Assembly (NCBI RefSeq): GCF_037027585.1
Contig: NZ_JAXCLE010000008.1
Location: forward strand, 1 to 64,000
Source of the DNA: Solibacillus ferritrahens
GTDB taxonomy: Bacteria; Bacillota; Bacilli; Bacillales_A; Planococcaceae
Length of the DNA stretch: 64,000 nucleotides
Direction: 5' to 3'
Shown: piece after piece, positions 16,816 to 24,648 of the stretch
How the letters are laid out: each line of letters begins with the position of its first letter
How positions within the stretch are numbered: the first letter of the stretch is position 1
Made by a program: the position numbers and the translations under genes
Notes under the pieces: generated by a model
The model's input: only the letters and a program-made list of their open reading frames with translations
What the model was told of the DNA's origin: nothing
Databases searched by the model: none

Positions 16816-16929
16816 TTATCCTTGTTTTTGTTTGTGTTTAGGATTTTCACAGATTACCATTACTTTACCGCGTCGGCGAATTACTTTACATTTTTCGCAG
16901 ATCGGTTTCACAGATGGTCTCACTTTCAT
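16816..16929 (-). CDS. rpmJ: 50S ribosomal protein L36, zinc-binding form
   Basis: A 37-residue protein opening [16 protein letters not shown]. The zinc ligands Cys11, Cys14, Cys27 and His32 are all present, so this is the C+ form. It lies between infA and rpsM as in other Firmicutes. It has an AAGGAGG ribosome site and the stop TAA is at 16816-16818. Confidence 0.95.
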
Positions 16930-16966
16930 CTAACCTAACCTCCTTAATAGTCCGGAGTGCAAAAGA

Positions 16967-17185
16967 TTATTTAAAACGGTATGTGATACGACCGCGAGTT
17001 AAATCATAAGGAGATAACTCAATAGTAACCTTATCTCCAGGTAGGATACGGATAAAGTGCATACGAATCTTTCCAGAAACGTGTGCTAGCACAGTGTGCC
17101 CATTTTCTAATTCTACCTTAAACATCGCGTTTGGCAAAGTCTCAACAACTGTCCCTTCGACTTCAATTACATCGTCTTTCGCCAT
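16967..17185 (-). CDS. infA: Translation initiation factor IF-1
   Basis: A 72-residue OB-fold protein opening MAKDDVIEVEGTVVETLPNAMF and ending GRITYRFK. IF-1 occupies the A site of the 30S subunit during initiation and helps IF-2 and IF-3. It is preceded by an AGAAGGGAGA ribosome site and an unusually long leader with its own promoter, because map and the KOW-domain gene that normally stand upstream are absent. Confidence 0.97.
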   Translation of the reverse strand: MAKDDVIEVEGTVVETLPNAMFKVELENGHTVLAHVSGKIRMHFIRILPGDKVTIELSPYDLTRGRITYRFK

Positions 17186-17495
17186 CTTCTCGTCTCCCTT
17201 CTATATGCTAATATCAAAAAACTCATGCGAGCTCTTGCAACTGTTTCTCCTGATTAAGAAGCAACTCGTTCCAACATATGTTTTGGATTGCATGAGAGAT
17301 GTACAATAAGACGCTCGTCTGGTTTCGCTTCACACAATCCATGGAAACAGTATCCTTATTAAGGAACCGCATTCCTTATGTTAACACGATAGCCGGAATG
17401 TCTTGATGAGAGATTCAAACCCGTTACACAGATGCTTCCACGAAACCCATTATACGTTACAAAGATGTCATCACACGAATTTAGTGCTCAACCCT
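17186..17495 (-). promoter_or_regulatory. Long structured leader of infA, candidate attenuator
   Basis: The 310-nt leader contains two mutually exclusive stems. CTCATGC pairs with GCATGAG (17290-17296 with 17222-17228) and is followed by six T on the minus strand (17221-17216), terminator-like. GGATTGTGTG pairs with CATGCAATCC (17331-17340 with 17285-17294, 10 pairs, two wobbles), and it uses the same CATGC. Further upstream AAGGAA/TTCCTT (17361-17377) competes with CATTCC/GGAATG (17395-17400 with 17370-17375). A 39-codon frame starting ATG at 17342 and ending TGA at 17223 spans the stems; it has only a weak AAGGA site and no recognisable product. Function is inferred. Confidence 0.5.
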
Positions 17496-17529
17496 TATAG
17501 TATATACCGGGCATAATATGCTTTTGCAA
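17496..17529 (-). promoter_or_regulatory. Promoter of infA-rpmJ-rpsM segment
   Basis: TTGCAA (17524-17529) is followed after 17 nt by TATATA (17501-17506), or after 19 nt by TATACT (17499-17504), on the minus strand. It lies about 310 nt upstream of infA. Confidence 0.6.
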
Positions 17530-17601
17530 CTCTCAAAAAATTATGTTTCGTTGTTGCCTCCGCATGAATACCGCGGAAGCTGTCTAGCGCCCGGACGGAT
17601 A
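17530..17601. repeat. Palindromic sequence just after adk
   Basis: A CTTCCGC...GCGGAGG stem (about 17557-17581, one wobble) lies next to AGCTGTCTAGCGCCCGG. Strings like this recur between genes in Bacillus-group chromosomes. There is no T-run, so it is not a clear terminator. It continues to the adk stop codon and may have supplied the last few adk codons. Confidence 0.35.
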
Positions 17602-18255
17602 TCAGCTGCGGCTGCCCTGCAATAGAGCATCAAGATCAGCAAATACTTTAGAAATTTCTTGCTGTCCATTAATATTTTTAAGTACTCCCTTTGCTTCATA
17701 AAAATCAAGTAAAGGTTGTGCTTGGTTCATATTTACTTCAAGACGGTTTGTAACAGTTTCAGGATTATCGTCCGCACGTGTATATAACTCGCCGCCATCT
17801 TTATCACATTTGCCTTCCTCTTTTGGAGGATTGAACACTAAATGATACGATGTACCACAAGTCTTACATATACGACGTCCACTTAAACGTGCGATTAATT
17901 CTTCTTTTTCAACTTGAACATTAATTGTATGCTCAACTGGACGACCTAATTCATCAAGAATGCTATCTAAAGCTTCTGCTTGAGGAACTGTACGTGGGAA
18001 TCCATCTAATAAGAATCCTTTTTCACAGTCATGTTGTGAAAGACGTTCACGAACAATACCAATCGTTACTTCATCCGGCACTAATGCGCCTTGATCCATA
18101 AACGATTTTGCCTTTAAACCTAATTCAGTACCATCTTTAATAGCGGCACGGAACATATCGCCTGTAGAAATATGAGGGATTGCGTACTTCTCAACAATTT
18201 TGTCAGCCTGAGTGCCTTTACCAGCACCTGGAAGACCCATTAAAACGATATTCAT
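17602..18255 (-). CDS. adk: Adenylate kinase
   Basis: A 217-residue enzyme that interconverts ATP + AMP and 2 ADP. The P-loop is GLPGAGKGT (7-15). The LID domain carries a zinc site of Cys130, Cys133, Cys150 and Asp153, the Gram-positive pattern, and DGFPRT and GRRICKTCG are visible. It follows secY by 62 nt. The last residues (LLQGSRS) are unlike the usual family end and coincide with repeat-like DNA. map, normally next, is missing. Confidence 0.97.
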   Translation of the reverse strand: MNIVLMGLPGAGKGTQADKIVEKYAIPHISTGDMFRAAIKDGTELGLKAKSFMDQGALVPDEVTIGIVRERLSQHDCEKGFLLDGFPRTVPQAEALDSILDELGRPVEHTINVQVEKEELIARLSGRRICKTCGTSYHLVFNPPKEEGKCDKDGGELYTRADDNPETVTNRLEVNMNQAQPLLDFYEAKGVLKNINGQQEISKVFADLDALLQGSRS

Positions 18256-18317
18256 ACGTAATGTTCCCCTTTACAACATAAGCCGGCAAGGAAACGTAAA
18301 TGTTTCCTAGACCTGCA

Positions 18318-19613
18318 TTATTTCATAAATCCTTTATAATGGCGTTTTACTAATTGAGACTCTAACTGTTTCATCGTTTCAAGTGCAACACCAACTACGA
18401 TAATCATACTTGTTCCCCCGATTTGAGCCGAAGCTGGCAGGTTCATAAAGTTGATAAATAAAATTGGCATAATTGAAATAACTACTAGGAATAGAGCTCC
18501 AACAAATGTTAAACGATAAAGAACTTTTGTTAAGTAAGCTTGTGTGTCATTACCTGGGCGAATACCCGGAATATAAGCACCTTGCTTTTTCAAGTTATCT
18601 GCCACATTTTCCGGATTCACTTGAATGAATGCATAGAAATATGTGAAGGCGATAATTAACGCAACATAGATGATCATCCCAACAGGTTTAGTATAGTCAA
18701 ACGTGTTAGTTATGAACGCAGTTACATTATTATCTCCAAAGAATGTTGCTAAAGTTTGTGGTGTAACAATAAACGCTATTGCAAAGATTACCGGAATAAC
18801 CCCTGCAGCATTTACTTTTAACGGTAAATGCGTTTGCTGTGCCCCTACTTTAGGTGAATTCCCAGCAACTCGTTTTGCATATTGAATTGGAATTTTACGC
18901 AACGCTTGTTGAATATATATAACTCCAACTACAACAGCTAGTAGCACTAAAACTAGTAAAGCTAAGATAACAATATTAATAAATAATTGGTCTCCAGCTC
19001 CATCAATTTGTTGTGCATACACTTGGTTTACTGCGTTAGGAATCGCAGCTACGATACCAGCGAAGATAATGATTGAAATACCATTACCAACACCATATGC
19101 AGTAATTTGTTCAGATAACCACAGTAGGAATGCTGTACCTGCTGTTAACACAACAGAAATCGTTAAGTACGATTGAATACTAGTATCCGTAATCAATGAT
19201 CCTCCATAAAATTGGTTAAAACCAAAACTCATAGCGAAAGACTGAATAAATGCTAGTACAATTGTGAAGTAACGAGTGAATTGAGCCAACTTACGTCGAC
19301 CTACATCACCTTGTTTCGCCCATTCTGCAAACTTAGGAACGACATCCATTTGAAGTAACTGGACAATAATTGAGGCTGTAATGTATGGCATAATCCCCAT
19401 CGCAAAGATAGAGAAGTTTGCTAATGCACCACCGCCAAACGTATTAAGGAAACCTACTAAGCTAAACTCATCAGTTGCCTTTAATACATCTGCGTTAACA
19501 TTTGGTACCGGGATGAATGTCCCGATACGAAAAATGATTAACATTAATAGTGTGAAGATGATTTTATTTCGTATATCTCGAACGCGCATAAAGTTAGAGA
19601 TTGTCTGAAACAT
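18318..19613 (-). CDS. secY: Protein translocase subunit SecY
   Basis: A 431-residue channel protein of the Sec translocon with ten transmembrane helices. The plug and pore segments lie after ADVLKATDEFSLVGFLNTFGGG. Cytoplasmic loops with RKIPIQYAKR, which binds the ribosome and SecA, and RPGNDTQAYL are visible. Its ATG overlaps the rplO stop by 1 nt (TAATG), a sign of translational coupling. Partner SecE is at 56208 in this window. Confidence 0.98.
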   Translation of the reverse strand: MFQTISNFMRVRDIRNKIIFTLLMLIIFRIGTFIPVPNVNADVLKATDEFSLVGFLNTFGGGALANFSIFAMGIMPYITASIIVQLLQMDVVPKFAEWAKQGDVGRRKLAQFTRYFTIVLAFIQSFAMSFGFNQFYGGSLITDTSIQSYLTISVVLTAGTAFLLWLSEQITAYGVGNGISIIIFAGIVAAIPNAVNQVYAQQIDGAGDQLFINIVILALLVLVLLAVVVGVIYIQQALRKIPIQYAKRVAGNSPKVGAQQTHLPLKVNAAGVIPVIFAIAFIVTPQTLATFFGDNNVTAFITNTFDYTKPVGMIIYVALIIAFTYFYAFIQVNPENVADNLKKQGAYIPGIRPGNDTQAYLTKVLYRLTFVGALFLVVISIMPILFINFMNLPASAQIGGTSMIIVVGVALETMKQLESQLVKRHYKGFMK

Positions 19614-20053
19614 TAGATCACCTCAGTTGTTCCGCCAGCGTTCTCGATTGCTTCTTTTGCAGAAGCTGAGAATTTGTGAGCTTTGACATTAAGCTTAACG
19701 CTTAACGTACCATGACCTAGAATCTTGATTCCAGCTTTTTCGTTGCTCACGATACCAGTTTCTAGTAATAATGCAGGTGTTACTTCTGCACCATCTTCAA
19801 AACGGTTTAACGCATCAAGGTTAACGATCGCGTATTCTTTACGGTTAATGTTCGTAAAGCCACGTTTAGGTAAACGACGGAAAAGTGGGTTTTGACCCCC
19901 TTCAAATCCTGGGCGAACGCCGCCGCCAGAACGAGCGTTTTGACCTTTATGACCTCTACCAGAAGTTTTACCGTTACCAGAACCGATACCACGACCAACG
20001 CGGTTACGTACTTTACGTGAACCTTCTGCTGGTTTTAACTCATGAAGTTTCAT
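19613..20053 (-). CDS. rplO: 50S ribosomal protein L15
   Basis: L15, 146 residues. The N-terminal extension is rich in Gly and Arg (GRGIGSGNGKTSGRGHKGQ), threads into 23S rRNA and is followed by a globular domain ending AGGTTEVI. It is a late-assembly protein in the spc segment and is coupled to secY. Confidence 0.98.
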   Translation of the reverse strand: MKLHELKPAEGSRKVRNRVGRGIGSGNGKTSGRGHKGQNARSGGGVRPGFEGGQNPLFRRLPKRGFTNINRKEYAIVNLDALNRFEDGAEVTPALLLETGIVSNEKAGIKILGHGTLSVKLNVKAHKFSASAKEAIENAGGTTEVI

Positions 20054-20086
20054 TTGGGTGGCACCTCCTTGTTCGTATAATTGAAA

Positions 20087-20266
20087 TTAAATTTCTTTAA
20101 CAGTAACTAAGTGAGCTACTTTTGTAATCATCCCACGGATAGCAGCATTATCTGCTTGTTCCACAGTTTGGTTTAATTTACGTAATCCTAAAGCCTCAAC
20201 AACTTTACGTTGGTTTGGTTTAGTACCGATGACAGATTTATTAAGGGTAATTTGTAATTTAGCCAT
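20087..20266 (-). CDS. rpmD: 50S ribosomal protein L30
   Basis: A 59-residue protein opening MAKLQITLNKSVIG and containing LGLRKLNQTVEQADN, the L30 core. The start ATG is at 20264-20266 and the stop is at 20087-20089. It lies between rpsE and rplO as expected in the spc operon, with a run of G (GGGGGGG) upstream as ribosome site. Confidence 0.95.
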   Translation of the reverse strand: MAKLQITLNKSVIGTKPNQRKVVEALGLRKLNQTVEQADNAAIRGMITKVAHLVTVKEI

Positions 20267-20280
20267 TATAATTCCCCCCC

Positions 20281-20781
20281 TTATCCTAATAACTCTTCCA
20301 CTGATTTACCGCGTAGTTTTGCTACATCTTCTACACGTTTTAATTCAGTTAAACCTGCTACAGTTGCACGCACCATGTTAATTGGTGTGTTTGAACCAAG
20401 AGATTTTGAAAGAATATCAGTAATACCAGCTAGTTCTAGTACGGCACGTACTGGACCACCAGCGATAACTCCTGTACCAGGAGCTGCAGGTTTAATTAAG
20501 ATTGAACCTGCACCGAAGCGACCTTGCACTAAGTGTGGAGTAGTTCCACCCACGCGTGGTACTTCGATTAAGTTTTTCTTCGCGTCTTCAACAGCCTTAC
20601 GGATTGCATCTGGAACCTCTTGGGCTTTACCAGTACCAAATCCTACATGACCATTTTTATCTCCTACTACTACTAGAGCAGAGAAGCGGAAGCGACGACC
20701 ACCTTTAACAACTTTAGCAACACGGTTAATTGTAACTACGCGTTCTTCAAGTTCTAATTTGTTTGCGTCAATGCGACTCAT
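20281..20781 (-). CDS. rpsE: 30S ribosomal protein S5
   Basis: S5, 166 residues, with the double-stranded RNA-binding-like N-terminal domain. The spectinomycin loop reads RVAKVVKGGRRFRFSALV with no known resistance change obvious. The C-terminal domain includes KSLGSNTPINMVRAT. S5 helps decoding accuracy and unwinds mRNA with S3 and S4. Confidence 0.98.
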   Translation of the reverse strand: MSRIDANKLELEERVVTINRVAKVVKGGRRFRFSALVVVGDKNGHVGFGTGKAQEVPDAIRKAVEDAKKNLIEVPRVGGTTPHLVQGRFGAGSILIKPAAPGTGVIAGGPVRAVLELAGITDILSKSLGSNTPINMVRATVAGLTELKRVEDVAKLRGKSVEELLG

Positions 20782-20802
20782 GAAGTATGTCCCTCCTTCT
20801 TA

Positions 20803-21162
20803 TTAAAATTCTAAGCCGTTTTCACGTGCAGCTTCTGCTAAAGCTTTTACACGTCCGTGATATAAGTAACCGCTACGGTCAAATACTACTGTAGTAATAT
20901 TTTTTTCAGCAGCGCGTTTAGCGATTGTTTCACCGATTTTAGCAGCAGCCTCAATGTTTGCGCTCATACCTTCGAAAGCTTTTTCTTGAGTATTAGCAGA
21001 AACTAAAGTTACGCCAGCTACATCGTCGATTAGTTGTGCATAAATGTTCTTGTTAGAACGGAATACGTTTAAACGTGGACGTTGTGCAGTACCCGAAATT
21101 TTAGAACGAACACGCCCATGACGTTTTTTACGAACTTGATTTTTATCTTGTTTCGTAATCAC
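20803..21162 (-). CDS. rplR: 50S ribosomal protein L18
   Basis: L18, 119 residues, which binds 5S rRNA in the central protuberance. I start it at GTG 21162 (VITKQDKNQ), which lies 8 nt after an AAAGGAG site and matches B. subtilis L18; the longer frame begins on a TTG within that site. RPRLNVFRSNKNIYAQ and the ending GRVKALAEAARENGLEF are diagnostic. Confidence 0.96.
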   Translation of the reverse strand: MITKQDKNQVRKKRHGRVRSKISGTAQRPRLNVFRSNKNIYAQLIDDVAGVTLVSANTQEKAFEGMSANIEAAAKIGETIAKRAAEKNITTVVFDRSGYLYHGRVKALAEAARENGLEF

Positions 21163-21203
21163 AGTGGTCACTCCTTTCAATTATTAATGCGATTTAAGCC
21201 GCA

Positions 21204-21743
21204 TTATTTACCTGTTTTACCTTCTTTACGACGAACGAATTCGCCTTCGTAACGAATACCTTTACCTTTGTAAGGCTCTGGTGGACGAACGTCACGAATG
21301 TTAGATGCTAATGCACCAACACGCTCTTTAGAAATACCTTTTACGATAATCTTAGTGTTTGAAGGAACTTCGACCTCTAAACCTTCTTCAGGTGTGAACT
21401 CTACTGGATGAGAGTAACCTACGTTCAATACAAGCTTGTTGCCTTGTAATTGTGCACGGTAACCTACACCGATAAGTTCTAGAGAACGAGTGAATCCTTC
21501 AGAAACACCAGTTACCATATTAGCTAATAACGCACGAGTTGTACCGTGGTTAGTACGGTGTTCTTTAGAATCAGAAGGACGAACTACAGAAAGAATGTTG
21601 CCTTCTTGCTCGATTTTCATATCTTGGTTGAATTGACGAGTTAATTCGCCTTTAGGACCTTTAACAGTAACAACGTTGTCAGTACCGATTTCGATAGTTA
21701 CGTTTGCAGGAACCTCGATAACTTTTTTACCTACGCGAGACAT
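21204..21743 (-). CDS. rplF: 50S ribosomal protein L6
   Basis: L6, 179 residues, with two repeated domains. It begins MSRVGKKVIEVP and ends with the conserved RPPEPYKGKGIRYEGE region. It lies near the sarcin-ricin loop where EF-G and EF-Tu act. Confidence 0.98.
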   Translation of the reverse strand: MSRVGKKVIEVPANVTIEIGTDNVVTVKGPKGELTRQFNQDMKIEQEGNILSVVRPSDSKEHRTNHGTTRALLANMVTGVSEGFTRSLELIGVGYRAQLQGNKLVLNVGYSHPVEFTPEEGLEVEVPSNTKIIVKGISKERVGALASNIRDVRPPEPYKGKGIRYEGEFVRRKEGKTGK

Positions 21744-21774
21744 TTATATTGCACCTCCGTTCTTTTCTTACTAA

Positions 21775-22173
21775 TTACCAAATGTATGCTAAGATTTCTC
21801 CGCCAACTTGTTTAGCGCGAGCTTCTTTGTCAGTTAATAAACCGTTTGAAGTAGATACTAAAGCGATACCAAGACCGTTTAATACTTTAGGTACTTCGTT
21901 TGTTTTAGCATATACACGTAAACCTGGTTTAGAAATACGTTTAAGACCAGTAATAACACGCTCGTTCTCTTTACCATATTTTAAGAAAATACGGATGATA
22001 CCTTGCTTGTTGTCTTCTACATATTCTACATCACGTACGAAACCTTCACGCTTTAAAATTTCAGCGATCTCTTTCTTTACGTTAGAAGCAGGAACTTCTA
22101 ACTTCTCGTGACGTACCATGTTCGCATTACGAATGCGTGTAAGCATATCTGCAATCGGATCAGTCATTGTCAT
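21775..22173 (-). CDS. rpsH: 30S ribosomal protein S8
   Basis: S8, 132 residues, opening MTMTDPIADMLTRIRNAN and ending GGEILAYIW. It binds 16S helix 21 and is a primary assembly protein; in E. coli it also represses the spc operon. It lies 30 nt after rpsN. Confidence 0.98.
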   Translation of the reverse strand: MTMTDPIADMLTRIRNANMVRHEKLEVPASNVKKEIAEILKREGFVRDVEYVEDNKQGIIRIFLKYGKENERVITGLKRISKPGLRVYAKTNEVPKVLNGLGIALVSTSNGLLTDKEARAKQVGGEILAYIW

Positions 22174-22203
22174 GAAAATTTACCTCCTTCCCAAATTAGG
22201 GGA

Positions 22204-22389
22204 TTACCAGCTGGCTTTTTTAACGCCAGGAATTTGTCCCTTATATGCAAGTTCACGGAAACAAATACGGCAAAGTTTAAATTTGCGGTATACAGAGTGT
22301 GGACGGCCACAGCGTTCACAACGTGTATATTCTTGAACTTTAAATTTTTGCGTGCGTTGTTGTTTAACGATCATTGATTTTTTTGCCAC
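22204..22389 (-). CDS. rpsN: 30S ribosomal protein S14, zinc form (type Z)
   Basis: A 61-residue S14 with both zinc pairs: Cys24 and Cys27, Cys40 and Cys43. It ends GQIPGVKKASW. This C+ form is the usual housekeeping S14 of Bacilli; a longer, zinc-free copy would be elsewhere if present. It lies between rplE and rpsH. Confidence 0.98.
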   Translation of the reverse strand: MAKKSMIVKQQRTQKFKVQEYTRCERCGRPHSVYRKFKLCRICFRELAYKGQIPGVKKASW

Positions 22390-22410
22390 GTCTTCGCCCT
22401 CCTTATTTAA

Positions 22411-22950
22411 TTACTTTTGGAACGGCATTCCGAACTGTGTTAATAACTCGCGAGCTTCTTCGTCAGAATTCGCAGTAGTTACGATCACGATGTCCATACC
22501 GCGTACTTTTGAAACTTTATCGTAATCGATTTCTGGGAAAATTAACTGCTCTTTAACACCTAATGTATAGTTACCGCGACCATCGAATGCTTTTTTAGAA
22601 ACACCACGGAAGTCACGTACACGTGGAAGTGCAACAGAAATTAATTTATCCAGGAATTCATACATACGCTCACCGCGTAATGTAACTTTAGCACCAATCG
22701 CTTGACCTTCACGTAAACGGAAACCTGCGATAGATTTTTTCGCTTTAGTTACAACTGGTTTTTGACCAGTAATTGTTGTTAATTCTTCAACAGCTACATC
22801 AAGAGCTTTAGAGTTTTGAACTGCGTCACCAACACCCATGTTAATAACAATTTTGTCTACTTTAGGCACTTGCATTACTGATTTATATTCGAACTTGCTC
22901 ATAAGAGCAGGTGATACTTCATTTAAATACTTTTCTTTTAGGCGGCTCAT
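22411..22950 (-). CDS. rplE: 50S ribosomal protein L5
   Basis: L5, 179 residues, binds 5S rRNA and contacts S13 and P-site tRNA. Typical segments are VDKIVINMGVGDAVQNSK and LGVKEQLIFPEIDYDKV. It lies 28 nt after rplX. Confidence 0.98.
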   Translation of the reverse strand: MSRLKEKYLNEVSPALMSKFEYKSVMQVPKVDKIVINMGVGDAVQNSKALDVAVEELTTITGQKPVVTKAKKSIAGFRLREGQAIGAKVTLRGERMYEFLDKLISVALPRVRDFRGVSKKAFDGRGNYTLGVKEQLIFPEIDYDKVSKVRGMDIVIVTTANSDEEARELLTQFGMPFQK

Positions 22951-22978
22951 GTGTGTACCTCCCTTCTCATTTTACTTA

Positions 22979-23287
22979 TTAGTCGATTACTACACCTGAT
23001 TTTTTTGCAACACGAACTTTTTTGCCTTCTTTGATCTCAATACCTACGCGAGTCGGCTCGCCAGATTTAGGATCGATTAGCATTACGTTCGAAACGTGGA
23101 TTGCAGCTTCTTGAGATACAATTCCACCTTGTGGGTTAAGCTGGTTAGGTTTAACGTGTTTCTTAACGATGTTTACACCTTCAACAAGAACGCGGTCTTG
23201 TTTAGGGAAAGCAGCTAAGATTACGCCTTCTTTACCTTTGTCTTTACCAGTATTTACTTTTACTTTGTCGCCCTTTTTAACATGCAT
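22979..23287 (-). CDS. rplX: 50S ribosomal protein L24
   Basis: L24, 102 residues, with the N-terminal KOW motif (MHVKKGDKVKVNTGKDKGKE). It initiates large-subunit assembly with L3. I chose the ATG at 23287, 9 nt after an AAGGAGGTG site; the longer frame to 23320 is outside the family's usual length. Confidence 0.97.
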   Translation of the reverse strand: MHVKKGDKVKVNTGKDKGKEGVILAAFPKQDRVLVEGVNIVKKHVKPNQLNPQGGIVSQEAAIHVSNVMLIDPKSGEPTRVGIEIKEGKKVRVAKKSGVVID

Positions 23288-23324
23288 TATGTGTCGCACC
23301 TCCTTGATTGGTACTGTCATGAAA

Positions 23325-23693
23325 TTAAAGAACTTCTGGAGCTAAAGAAACGATTTTCATGAAGTTGCCATCACGTAATTCACGTGCAACTGGTCCGAAA
23401 ATACGAGTTCCGCGTGGTGATTTATCATCTTTGATAATTACGCAAGCATTCTCATCAAATTTAATGTAAGTACCGTCTTTACGACGAGCACCTGATTTTG
23501 TGCGAACGATAACAGCCTTAACAACGTCGCCTTTCTTGACAACGCCACCTGGTGTTGCTTTCTTAACTGTACAAACAACGATATCACCGATGTTAGCAGT
23601 TTTACGTCCAGAACCACCAAGAACTTTAATTGTTAAAACTTCACGTGCACCTGAGTTGTCAGCAACTTTCATACGACTTTCTTGTTGAATCAC
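23325..23693 (-). CDS. rplN: 50S ribosomal protein L14
   Basis: L14, 122 residues, opening MIQQESRMKVADNSGAREV. It forms an intersubunit bridge and the site where the silencing factor RsfS docks. The family segment RIFGPVARELRD is present. Confidence 0.98.
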   Translation of the reverse strand: MIQQESRMKVADNSGAREVLTIKVLGGSGRKTANIGDIVVCTVKKATPGGVVKKGDVVKAVIVRTKSGARRKDGTYIKFDENACVIIKDDKSPRGTRIFGPVARELRDGNFMKIVSLAPEVL

Positions 23694-23740
23694 TTAGGTT
23701 ACCTCCCTTCGGAAATTTTATTTTATTCCGAAATGTGTTA

Positions 23741-24004
23741 TTAAATAATAACCGCTTTTTCTACAACTTCAACTAAACGGAAGCGTTTAGTAGCTGATAG
23801 CGGGCGAGTTTCCATGATACGTACGATATCACCGATATTCGCAGTGTTTAGCTCATCATGAGCCTTAAACTTTTTCGAGTATTTTACACGCTTGCCATAA
23901 AGCTTATGCTTTTTATGAGTTTCAACTAATACAGAAATTGTTTTATCCATTTTGTCTGAAACGACACGGCCCGTGTAAACTTTGCGTTGGTTACGCTCAG
24001 TCAT
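23741..24004 (-). CDS. rpsQ: 30S ribosomal protein S17
   Basis: S17, 87 residues, an OB-fold primary binder of 16S rRNA. It opens MTERNQRKVYTGRVVSDKMD and has the RPLSATKRFRLVEV end segment. It lies 18 nt after rpmC. Confidence 0.98.
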   Translation of the reverse strand: MTERNQRKVYTGRVVSDKMDKTISVLVETHKKHKLYGKRVKYSKKFKAHDELNTANIGDIVRIMETRPLSATKRFRLVEVVEKAVII

Positions 24005-24022
24005 ACATAAAACCCTCCTTTA

Positions 24023-24223
24023 TCAGTTATTTGCACTGATTTCTCTTTCACGAATCACAGTTTTCATACGTGCGATCGCTTTGCGAACTTCACGGATGCG
24101 AGCTGTGTTTTCTAATTGACCAGTCGCCAATTGGAAGCGAAGGTTGAAAAGCTCTTCTTTCAGTGATTTTACTTTTAATTCAATTTCATTAGTGGCAAGG
24201 TCACGGATTTCATTAGCTTTCAT
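24023..24223 (-). CDS. rpmC: 50S ribosomal protein L29
   Basis: L29, 66 residues, two helices, opening MKANEIRDLATNEIE. With L23 it forms the rim of the exit tunnel where trigger factor and SRP dock. I chose the ATG at 24223, whose GGTGGTG site lies within the end of rplP; the two genes overlap by 11 nt. Confidence 0.97.
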   Translation of the reverse strand: MKANEIRDLATNEIELKVKSLKEELFNLRFQLATGQLENTARIREVRKAIARMKTVIREREISANN

Positions 24224-24647
24224 TAGATTCACCACCAGTTTCTTGACGTTTTACAATCTTACATTTCACAGGAAGCTTGTGTGATGCTAAACGAAGTGCT
24301 TCACGTGCGATCTCTTCAGATACACCAGCGATTTCGAACATTACTTTTCCTGGTTTTACTACTGCTACCCAACCTTCAGGAGAACCTTTACCAGAACCCA
24401 TTCGGACTTCTAGAGGCTTTTTCGTGTAAGGCTTATGTGGGAAGATTTTGATCCAAACTTTACCGCCACGTTTCATGTAACGAGTCATTGCGATACGAGC
24501 AGATTCGATTTGACGGTTAGTAATCCAAGATGCAGTTGTAGCTTGTAAGCCAAACTCACCAAAAGATACTTCTTTACCGCCCTTCGCTTCTCCACGCATG
24601 TTACCACGGTGTTCACGACGATATTTTACGCGTTTAGGTAATAACAT
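24213..24647 (-). CDS. rplP: 50S ribosomal protein L16
   Basis: L16, 144 residues, opening MLLPKRVKYRREHRGNMRG. It helps set the A-site tRNA position near the peptidyl transferase centre. The ATG at 24647 overlaps the end of rpsC; a 17-codon upstream extension is just rpsC read in another frame. Confidence 0.97.
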   Translation of the reverse strand: MLLPKRVKYRREHRGNMRGEAKGGKEVSFGEFGLQATTASWITNRQIESARIAMTRYMKRGGKVWIKIFPHKPYTKKPLEVRMGSGKGSPEGWVAVVKPGKVMFEIAGVSEEIAREALRLASHKLPVKCKIVKRQETGGESNES

Positions 24648-24648
24648 T

